From: an uncultured Actinomycetes bacterium
GTDB taxonomy: Bacteria; Actinomycetota; Actinomycetes; UBA12327
Length of the DNA stretch: 32,685 bases
Assembly: GCA_903920865.1 (NCBI GenBank)
Contig: CAIXNN010000024.1
Location: 1-32,685, forward strand
Direction of reading: 5' to 3'
Below are positions 1-7,311 of this stretch, piece after piece; within the stretch, counting starts at the first letter, position 1; each line of letters opens with the position of its first letter. Below the pieces are notes generated by a model, which ran no database searches, was not told where the DNA came from, and saw only the letters and a program-made list of their open reading frames with translations. The translations under genes and the position numbers were made by a program.

Positions 1-183
1 GCGGTGATCTATATCGCGGCTGGTCGGGTTGATTGGGAACCAGCCTTGTTGCTCCTAGCTTCTTCGGTCGTAGGGGGCTTTGTCGGTGCTCGCGTCGGCT
101 TACGAGTCCCAGACGTGGCCGTGCGTTGGATCGTCATCGTGATGGGCACTGCGGCCTCGATTGGCCTGTTTGTTCGGGGCTAG
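1..183 (+). CDS. C-terminal fragment of a membrane protein, possibly TauE/SafE (TSUP) family permease; 5' end outside the window
   Basis: Frame 1 is open from base 1 to TAG at 181-183: AVIYIAAGRVDWEPALLLLASSVVGGFVGARVGLRVPDVAVRWIVIVMGTAASIGLFVRG*; hydrophobic, GGFVGARVG pattern typical of TSUP C-termini. Confidence 0.6.
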   Translation, partial: AVIYIAAGRVDWEPALLLLASSVVGGFVGARVGLRVPDVAVRWIVIVMGTAASIGLFVRG

Positions 184-356
184 TTGGCGAACCGATGAAG
201 CGAAAATGTGCAGAGACCCATTCCGCGTTCGGCCCTAATTCGCGTGACCAAAGTCCCGCCTCGCCCAGATAGGATTGACTCCATCGGAAAATGACCGGAT
301 TCTGTGTGCACCCCGATCGGATTGTGCGTCAGATTCACCTATAAGAGGAGGCTGCT

Positions 357-1181
357 ATGGGCGAAACCATGGTGACTGTTGAAGAGTTGGTAGCCCAGAG
401 CGGCCCCGTTGATGTCACGTGGGTCTATGAACAATGGCGCGAGAAGTTGGCCGGTTTGCTTGCCAAGCTCGAGGATCGATTTGAGTTGCACCTTGACCCC
501 TCAACCAAAGGCCTGGAGATTGCAGGCGAAATCGGCTCGGGGATTCATGGTCAGGTGCAGTGCTTCGCGGGCCCGGAAATCGACTGGATGGTTTATTCCT
601 GGATGGCCGACCCCAAGCGAGGATTCGCCAACCTGCACATCACGATCAGCCCAGGCCCTCAGGTTGACGTGCCCTTGTTCGGGATGGCGTTTGCTTGCTT
701 CGGAGAGCGTCCGTGGGGCTTTATTGACTACGGGGCACGTCGCGAAGCAGCAGTAAACACCGACTATTACTTTAAGTATTACGAGCCGCTCAATGAGCGC
801 TGGCTGAACGTTCGTCGCGACAACCCGCAACTTGACTGGTTCATGTCGCCCTCAGGCTATGTGCGGCAAGTGCTTTCGCCGATTGCATTTTGTTACTCCG
901 GGCCTCCAGAGCAACGCACAGTTGACGTCATCCAAGGCGAAGCCGAATACATGCTTGATGAGTGGTTGAAGATGTTTGATGAAGCCGACCCGGTTCCTGT
1001 TGAAGAGCAGGCGGAGTTGTGCCAATACACCGAAGACTGGCGTTCCACGGTTGCGCGCCTTGACCCAGCCAACAGCGTCGCTGTGAAGCTCTTTGGTCAG
1101 GACATCTGCGACCAACTGGTGGTTGCCTTGGGTGGCACCGAACGCACCTTGCCGCACGCTGGCAAGTTCTGGACCAACTAG
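357..1181 (+). CDS. Red chlorophyll catabolite reductase (RCCR)-like / ferredoxin-dependent bilin reductase superfamily protein
   Basis: ATG preceded by AGAGGAGG RBS. Central block DYGARREAAVNTDYYFKYYEPLNERWLNVRRDNPQLDWFMSPSGYVRQVLSPIAF resembles the RCCR region with pattern D..xR...DY...YE....P...F.S..Y.R.V.SP.A; C-terminal YTEDWRSTVARLDPANSVAVKLFGQD resembles the FDBR C-terminal helix (Y..yR....DPA.....LFG). Confidence 0.7.
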   Translation: MGETMVTVEELVAQSGPVDVTWVYEQWREKLAGLLAKLEDRFELHLDPSTKGLEIAGEIGSGIHGQVQCFAGPEIDWMVYSWMADPKRGFANLHITISPGPQVDVPLFGMAFACFGERPWGFIDYGARREAAVNTDYYFKYYEPLNERWLNVRRDNPQLDWFMSPSGYVRQVLSPIAFCYSGPPEQRTVDVIQGEAEYMLDEWLKMFDEADPVPVEEQAELCQYTEDWRSTVARLDPANSVAVKLFGQDICDQLVVALGGTERTLPHAGKFWTN

Positions 1182-1199
1182 AAATTCACAGAGACGACG

Positions 1200-2195
1200 A
1201 TGAGTGAAAAGGATTTTCTCGTTCGTTCCCTCTGGGACGCAGTAAAAGTTGACGGTTTGGAAGCTCCGTACGACACGGCGCACCTGCGTATCTACTACGC
1301 AGCAACGAATCCCAACACTCTTGAAGTCGACATGTCGGGAATTATGCCGGCGGCCAAGCGGTCGCCGGCACCTGTCGTGCTGTTTCTTGGTGGCGTCAAC
1401 ATTGGTCAGGATTCACTGCGTTGGTTGATGATCAACTTGGTGGAAGCCGGCTACGTGTGCGTCACCTTCGATCTGGTGGGCGAACAGATGCCAGGTTTTT
1501 ATGGCACCACACCAGGTCTTGATTTATCCGCTCTGCAAGCGGGTGTTTATGGCACTCGACCGCCATCGATTGCGATCCAGCCCATCCTTGACCGCTTGGC
1601 AGTTCTTAACGCCGAAGGCACCTTGGCTGGTGTCATGGATTTGGATCGCCTCGTTCTTGGCGGGCATTCGGGTGGCGGAACCGTTGCGCTGGAATCTGCG
1701 CGCCGGGCGTACTTCCCGTCTCTGCGAGCCGTCGTGGCCTACGCGGCTCACACTGTGCCGGCTCAAGTTCTTGGCCACCCCGATGGCACGGTTCTCGAGT
1801 GCGCTTCTGATATCCCTGCCTTGTTGATGGCAGGCACCGAAGACGGAACGATGAAGCGCAGTGCAGCTCGGTACCCAGGTCAGGACCCAGCAACCTTCAA
1901 CCCCATCATCATGACGTTTGAGCAGGGCATTCCCGGTGGCCGCGATGACGCGTGGTTTGTCCAGTGGGATGGTGCCAACCATTTTGGGATGGGCTATCCG
2001 TTGGACCCCACCTGCGCGCGGGGATTTCTTGACAGCGAACCAACAACCGATCCCGCGCAAACGCGAGCCGATCTCACAGCGCTCATTGTTGATTTTCTTG
2101 ATGCGTATGTCCGAGCAGATGTTGGTGCAGCAACAGCCTTAGAAAAGTTCCAGAGCGATCCCCCCAACACCGTCAAAGAAGTGCGTCGTCGATAA
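1200..2195 (+). CDS. alpha/beta hydrolase (dienelactone hydrolase/chlorophyllase-like fold)
   Basis: VVLFLGGVNIG near the N-terminus, nucleophile elbow GGHSGGG, ALLMAGTEDG acid region, GANHFGMGYP histidine region; 18 bp downstream of the previous ORF. Confidence 0.75.
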   Translation: MSEKDFLVRSLWDAVKVDGLEAPYDTAHLRIYYAATNPNTLEVDMSGIMPAAKRSPAPVVLFLGGVNIGQDSLRWLMINLVEAGYVCVTFDLVGEQMPGFYGTTPGLDLSALQAGVYGTRPPSIAIQPILDRLAVLNAEGTLAGVMDLDRLVLGGHSGGGTVALESARRAYFPSLRAVVAYAAHTVPAQVLGHPDGTVLECASDIPALLMAGTEDGTMKRSAARYPGQDPATFNPIIMTFEQGIPGGRDDAWFVQWDGANHFGMGYPLDPTCARGFLDSEPTTDPAQTRADLTALIVDFLDAYVRADVGAATALEKFQSDPPNTVKEVRRR

Positions 2196-2231
2196 CCAAC
2201 CCCGGTTACGACACAAGTCAGGAGAAATGCC

Positions 2232-3470
2232 ATGTTGAAAAACTTCTGGTGGCCCGTAGAGATTGCCAGCGCGGTTACTCATAAGCCTCTGCCTATGACG
2301 GCAGTCGGGCAGAAGTTCGTGCTGTGGCGCGATGGGGAAGGCAAAGTGCATTGTCTCAATGACATGTGCGTTCACCGAGGCGGTTCGTTCGGAGTCGGAT
2401 GGCTATCGGAGGACAAGAACAGAGTCGTGTGCTCGTACCACGGTTGGGAGTTCGGTGGCGATGGTGCATGTACCAAGATCCCGGCACACCCACAGCGTGG
2501 AATTCCTAAAAAGGCACGCGTTGACTCGTATCCAGTCGTCGAACGCTACGGCCTGATCTGGGCTTTCCTCGGCGATCTTCCTGAAGACGAGCGCCCACCG
2601 TTGCCCGAGATTCCTGAACTCGAAGACCCTCGTTTCAAAAAGGTGTACGGCGAGTTCTGGTGGGACGTCAACTACGAGCGAGCGTTGGAAAATGGGATGG
2701 ACCCATCCCACGCGGCCTATGTTCATGGCAACCGCTTCGGCGATCTTGATAATCCGCAAATCCCGGACTTCGAAGTGCAAACCACGCCTTGGAGCGGGTT
2801 ATCCACGATTCCGTTGTATCCACCACCGGGTAACTCGAAGGGTAAGTGGGGGCGGGCATTCCGCAAATCGTTGCCCGAAGGTGAGACCAATCATTTGGCT
2901 GAAACTCGCGCTGGGTTCTTCTTGCCCAACATGAACTTGTTGAGTGTCCCGCTGCCTTTTGGCGAGATGGTCTTGTTCGATGCTCACGTGCCGATCTCGC
3001 AGAACCGCACGCGCACGATCTACATAGGTATGCGTACTTTCTTGAAGAGTGACTGGGGGGACAAGGACACCCACAAGCGCATTCACTACATCTTCAAGCA
3101 GGACGATGACGTGATTCGCGTTCAGCGCCCAGAAATGATTCCGTACAACCTCTCGGATGAGCTCCCGGTTCGCTCTGATGCATTGCAAGTGGCCTACCGC
3201 CGCCGCCGTGCCGAGTTGATCGACCAGGGCTGGGGCGTTGACATGCACCAGATCGTTGGCGATGGGCCCCGAGATGTTGCCGTGGTTATTCCCTCACCTG
3301 AGCGTCGCAACAACCCAGAGTTGGCGAATGCCTGGGTGCACAAGGAAGTGCAGTCCGCACAGATGCTCGGATTGGATCGGGAACGCAAGGTTAAGGCCGG
3401 CGGGTACCTGGAAAATCAGGCAGACGATGGCACCTCGGTGCTGGGCGTGACATCCGGGACGACCGTCTAG
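2232..3470 (+). CDS. Rieske [2Fe-2S] non-heme iron oxygenase alpha subunit, PaO/VanA-like
   Basis: Rieske motif CVHRGGSFGVGWLSEDKNRVVCSYHGW (C-x-H...C-x2-H); mononuclear iron motif ENGMDPSHAAYVH (D-x2-H-x4-H); IPELEDPRFKK segment resembling PaO. Confidence 0.93.
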   Translation: MLKNFWWPVEIASAVTHKPLPMTAVGQKFVLWRDGEGKVHCLNDMCVHRGGSFGVGWLSEDKNRVVCSYHGWEFGGDGACTKIPAHPQRGIPKKARVDSYPVVERYGLIWAFLGDLPEDERPPLPEIPELEDPRFKKVYGEFWWDVNYERALENGMDPSHAAYVHGNRFGDLDNPQIPDFEVQTTPWSGLSTIPLYPPPGNSKGKWGRAFRKSLPEGETNHLAETRAGFFLPNMNLLSVPLPFGEMVLFDAHVPISQNRTRTIYIGMRTFLKSDWGDKDTHKRIHYIFKQDDDVIRVQRPEMIPYNLSDELPVRSDALQVAYRRRRAELIDQGWGVDMHQIVGDGPRDVAVVIPSPERRNNPELANAWVHKEVQSAQMLGLDRERKVKAGGYLENQADDGTSVLGVTSGTTV

Positions 3471-3471
3471 T

Positions 3472-3487
3472 AACTAATTGGTTAGTT
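3472..3487. promoter_or_regulatory. Operator-like palindrome AACTAA-TTGG-TTAGTT
   Basis: Perfect 6-bp inverted repeat with 4-bp spacer directly after the oxygenase stop codon, upstream of the tandem barrel-like genes. Confidence 0.4.
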
Positions 3488-3616
3488 CACAAGGCAAGCG
3501 TCTGGTTCGGGTCTAGACTCTCATCAGCCGCTTCCTTGTGGGGCGCCTAAAGGTTTCTCGCACATCATTCGCCTCGCCCTTGACTGCCCTGGGGCGCTTT
3601 GGAAGGTACACACGCA

Positions 3617-4621
3617 ATGACTGATCAAGGCACTTCTTCTGGCGCTGCGAATGCAGCTAATGCCCCGATTTTCGTCAATACAGGAATCGAAGCCCCCAGC
3701 GAATGGCAAAAGGTGATTGAAGGCACCTGGCATGGCCGCCCATCAATCTTTGATGGCGAAGGCACCCACGTGGGGTATGAAAACGTGGCGCGCGCCAGCG
3801 AGTTTTCCAACGGTCAGACGCACTACTGGATGAACACCAAGTTCGATGGTGGCGGGCACCTGCGTAGTCGTCTTGAGCTCGGTGGAATGTTCTCGTTCGG
3901 TGTCATTGATTCGGACCAAAATCGGATTTACACCGGCCCTGACTTCTTCGGCGCTGGGCAGCCTTACGGCACGTTCGTTGACTCGAACTACTACTCCCAG
4001 GGGTGGCAAGCTGACCTGGTGACGTGGAACTACGTCATGCCTGGCACAGACGTTCAGGTGTACTCCTCGGTCTGTTATGACGGCTGGACTCCCGCAGTGA
4101 TTTTTAACGGTCTGTACCTGCGCACGTTCGATCACGAGACCAACCCAGAAACCGCGAAGCGCGTTCAAGAGTTCAAGGACCAAGAAGAGGCCTTGGGTGA
4201 GATGAACTTCGTTACGCCAACCAAGCAGCGCGGCGCTTGGCGTGGGACCGTTGAGGTATTCGGTGCGGACCAGCAGCTCATCGGTCACAGCGAAGTCGTG
4301 ATTGACCACGAGCCCCTGGATCTGATTCGCTCCCGCCAAACGGTGACCTGGAGTGGAGTCCTGGAGCGCCAGTACACCTTTGAGCGCGTGCGCCTCGAGC
4401 ACAAGACGATGTTCCACGGCCCAGACATGTGGGGCAACCAGATGGCGTACGGCCGTTGTGCGTTCACCGCTCAGCACTTCACTAACGAGGCCACCAAGAT
4501 CAAGGGCCGAGAGTTCATGTTGAACTACGACTACGAATTGGTCGTTAACTGGCAAGTCTCTGACGGCAACGGGTTGACCCATGTCGTAGTGGGCGTCTTG
4601 ACCTGGGAGCCTGCGGGCTAA
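3617..4621 (+). CDS. Hypothetical protein, internally duplicated, possibly lipocalin/nitrobindin-like beta-barrel (paralogue 1)
   Basis: ORF 3599-4621, more probable ATG at 3617 (MTDQGTSSG). Extensively similar to the next gene (SEWQK.I.G.WHGRP..FD.EG.HVGYE..ARASE; GPDF.G.GQPYG.FVD..YYS.GWQADL.TWN). Confidence 0.75.
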   Translation: MTDQGTSSGAANAANAPIFVNTGIEAPSEWQKVIEGTWHGRPSIFDGEGTHVGYENVARASEFSNGQTHYWMNTKFDGGGHLRSRLELGGMFSFGVIDSDQNRIYTGPDFFGAGQPYGTFVDSNYYSQGWQADLVTWNYVMPGTDVQVYSSVCYDGWTPAVIFNGLYLRTFDHETNPETAKRVQEFKDQEEALGEMNFVTPTKQRGAWRGTVEVFGADQQLIGHSEVVIDHEPLDLIRSRQTVTWSGVLERQYTFERVRLEHKTMFHGPDMWGNQMAYGRCAFTAQHFTNEATKIKGREFMLNYDYELVVNWQVSDGNGLTHVVVGVLTWEPAG

Positions 4622-4681
4622 GCCTGGACTTGGGGACCTATCCTTAGTCTCAGCTTGGGAGGCCCGTTTTGGCTGATGGAG

Positions 4682-4695
4682 GGGCGATTTCGCCC
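4682..4695. other. Short hairpin GGGCGA-TT-TCGCCC between tandem paralogues
   Basis: Perfect 6-bp inverted repeat in the 126-bp intergenic gap; no obvious T-tract. Confidence 0.35.
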
Positions 4696-4747
4696 TACTT
4701 CAGGCACACTTAGGGGGCTTTGAGACCCGATCAGGAAGTAGGGATAG

Positions 4748-5722
4748 ATGACCGCGGTGAGTGATCGCAGTAATACCGCCAGCGAGCCCAGCGAATGGCA
4801 AAAGAAGATCGCAGGGGAATGGCACGGTCGTCCCGGTTTGTTTGATGCTGAGGGCAACCACGTGGGCTATGAGCGCATTGCGCGCGCCAGCGAGGTGTTG
4901 CCTGACGGCACCACGGTCTATTGGATGAATGGCACTCTGGACGGTTCCGGGCCACTGCGCAACCGCTTCCAACTCGGCGCAGACTTCCGCTTTGAAGTCA
5001 TCGATTCAGATGAGAACCGCGTGTACATGGGTCCCGACTTCTATGGCACGGGCCAGCCCTACGGCTTGTTCGTTGATGCTCATTACTACTCGCCTGGATG
5101 GCAAGCCGACCTTCGTACGTGGAACCAAGTCCTGCCGGATGGCAAGACCCAGGTCTACTCATCGGTCTTGCACGACGGCTGGAGCGTGTGCGCGGTATTT
5201 AACGGCCTGTACAAGGTCGTCGACATCGGCGCGAATGACCAAGAAACGCAAGGTTTCATCGATACCTGGATCCGCGACGAGACCAACCGTGCCCCCCGTC
5301 CGCACGTGCTTCCCACTAAGCAAAAAGGTGCATGGACCGGCACCCTTGAGGTCTACGACGCCGCATCGCAAGAAAAGGTTGGCGATAATTTCGTGACCAT
5401 CGACCATGAGCCGCTATCTCTGGTGCGCACTAAGCAGACGATTACATGGGAAGGTGCGATCAACCGCAAGTACTCCTTTGAGCGCCTTCGTCGTGACCAG
5501 AACACCACCTACGATGGACCAGACATCATGGGCAACGCACGTAACTATGGCCGCGCGTTGTTCACCAGCCAGCACTTCACCGGTGGGGATGTGTGGAAGA
5601 TTAAGGGTCGTGAATACCTACTAGATGACTCGCAGTCATTGAGCATCGTGTGGGAAGCATTTAAGGGCGACATGCTCACAAACGTTATTTTCGGACAGTT
5701 GGATTGGAAGGCACAAGCATGA
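4748..5722 (+). CDS. Hypothetical protein, internally duplicated, possibly lipocalin/nitrobindin-like beta-barrel (paralogue 2)
   Basis: Collinear similarity over its full length to the 3617-4621 product; ends with a 4-bp ATGA overlap with the SDR gene. Confidence 0.75.
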   Translation: MTAVSDRSNTASEPSEWQKKIAGEWHGRPGLFDAEGNHVGYERIARASEVLPDGTTVYWMNGTLDGSGPLRNRFQLGADFRFEVIDSDENRVYMGPDFYGTGQPYGLFVDAHYYSPGWQADLRTWNQVLPDGKTQVYSSVLHDGWSVCAVFNGLYKVVDIGANDQETQGFIDTWIRDETNRAPRPHVLPTKQKGAWTGTLEVYDAASQEKVGDNFVTIDHEPLSLVRTKQTITWEGAINRKYSFERLRRDQNTTYDGPDIMGNARNYGRALFTSQHFTGGDVWKIKGREYLLDDSQSLSIVWEAFKGDMLTNVIFGQLDWKAQA

Positions 5723-6549
5723 GCGAGAACCGTTCCGTCGTCGTCACTGGTGGAACCCGTGGCATTGGCCAAGGATTAGTGCGCGAGTTCATCAAGGCGG
5801 GTTGCCGCGTCACCTTCACTGGATCCAGTGAAGCATCCACGGCTAAGGGTCTGGAGGCTTTGGGTGGAGCCACGGCTAACCTGACTGCTAAGGCGTGCAA
5901 CATCACCGATCGCGACCAGGTTCAAGCGGTATGGGATCACGCCGTTGCTACCTACGGTCGCGTGGACATCTGGATTAACAACGCGGGTATTTCGTTGCCC
6001 CGCAAGCCTTTTCAGGAGCACACGGTTTCGGACCTTCAGGAAATCGTTAACACCAACATCGTGGGGATCTTCAACGGTGATGCGGTGGCCATGAAGGGCA
6101 TGTTGGCCCAAGGTTCTGGTTACATCTGGAACATGGAGGGCTTCGGTTCCAACGGTCAGACCAGTTCAGGCCTTGGACCCTATGGCTCAACGAAGCGCGC
6201 TTTGAACTACCTCACGAAAGTGCTCATCAAGGAGCTCAAGGGCACTGGCGTGGGCATGGGTTACCTCAGCCCAGGCATTGTGGCCACTGACCTGCTCATC
6301 CAAGACTATGAAGACGACATGGCGCAGTGGGAAAAGGTCAAGAAGACCTTCAATATTCTCGGCGACACTGTTGAAACTGTCACTCCTTACCTCGTTGAGG
6401 GTGTTTTGAAGACGGACAAGAACGGCAAGCGCGTTGCTTGGCTGACTCCCGCAAAAGCTGGTGGACGCTTCGCGACAGCAGGCTTTAAGAAGCGGAACTT
6501 GTTTGACCAGATAGATCCCCGAAAGACGATGGATCAACAAGGGGCCTAG
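5719..6549 (+). CDS. Short-chain dehydrogenase/reductase, NYC1/NOL (chlorophyll b reductase)-like
   Basis: TGGTRGIG cofactor motif, IWINNAG, YGSTK (YxxxK); NMEGFGSNG...YGSTKRAL...SPGIVATDLL and NILGDTVETVTPYLV...LTP resemble NYC1/NOL. Start chosen at ATG 5719 (ATGA overlap) rather than 5704. Confidence 0.85.
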   Translation: MSENRSVVVTGGTRGIGQGLVREFIKAGCRVTFTGSSEASTAKGLEALGGATANLTAKACNITDRDQVQAVWDHAVATYGRVDIWINNAGISLPRKPFQEHTVSDLQEIVNTNIVGIFNGDAVAMKGMLAQGSGYIWNMEGFGSNGQTSSGLGPYGSTKRALNYLTKVLIKELKGTGVGMGYLSPGIVATDLLIQDYEDDMAQWEKVKKTFNILGDTVETVTPYLVEGVLKTDKNGKRVAWLTPAKAGGRFATAGFKKRNLFDQIDPRKTMDQQGA

Positions 6550-6598
6550 TGGAACGCTGGTCTTGGTAGAGCGTTGATTCTTAGAAGGGCATGAACTA

Positions 6599-7300
6599 AT
6601 GGCAGCGCAGGAGTGCGTGACCTATCCATTAGCTCTGGCTCTCGAAGACGTTGTTCCCATTGTGTTAGCCGGCTTTGGTTATTGGTATTTGTCCAAGCGG
6701 GTTAGCGATGATTTTGACGGAGCGCGTTCGGTAGCCCTAGCAATGAAGATTGCTGCATTCTTGTTAGTTCTGTGTTCCTTTATTGCTGGGCCAGTGCGCA
6801 AGATCCTTTCCCATGCAGCAGCGGTTCCCATTTGTGCGCCAGATTTTGACGTTCCCTATTCGCAACTTCAGATCCCCTTTGTGAGTGCACTCGCGCCCGG
6901 ATTCGCGCTACTGACCTGGGGAGTGATCTGTACTCTCCGCTCGCGCAAGGTGGCTTTTTGGCCCTTTGTGGCGCTCCTAGCCTTGGGCGTTGTCGGGGCT
7001 GTGGCTGCTGGTGAGCGAACCATCTTGTTTGCTGTTGGGGGATTGTGGGCAACGGCTTTGGCCGTTTCGACCGGAATCCTTGCCTCTCGCCAACGCGATT
7101 TTGTGGCAACGGGACTCTTTGCCCTATACGCGTTGGGTACTTTGGCCCTACCGCCGATCAGCTCTAAAGGGAATGTTTCTGATGTAAAAGTTCAGTGGTT
7201 GGCACAAGGGATCAATACGGCTACTCAAGCCATCTTCCTTTATGCCTGCTATCGACTGGTCACTGGTTTTGTCCGACAATCCAAAGGCACACATAGTTAG
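6599..7300 (+). CDS. Multi-pass membrane protein of unknown function
   Basis: 233 aa with about six or seven hydrophobic segments; co-directional and tightly spaced in the cluster; no family recognised. Confidence 0.65.
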   Translation: MAAQECVTYPLALALEDVVPIVLAGFGYWYLSKRVSDDFDGARSVALAMKIAAFLLVLCSFIAGPVRKILSHAAAVPICAPDFDVPYSQLQIPFVSALAPGFALLTWGVICTLRSRKVAFWPFVALLALGVVGAVAAGERTILFAVGGLWATALAVSTGILASRQRDFVATGLFALYALGTLALPPISSKGNVSDVKVQWLAQGINTATQAIFLYACYRLVTGFVRQSKGTHS

Positions 7301-7311
7301 GGAGATCACGC

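Noticed and set aside
33-272. 79-aa plus-strand ORF
   Set aside because: Out of frame with the better supported TSUP-like C-terminus ending at 183; Arg/Cys-rich translation.
1524-2060. 178-aa minus-strand ORF
   Set aside because: Antisense to the alpha/beta hydrolase with intact catalytic motifs; Arg-rich low-plausibility translation.
3743-4582. 279-aa ORF on the minus strand opposite paralogue 1
   Set aside because: Antisense to a strongly supported coding gene with a homologue next to it; the product has no recognisable motifs.
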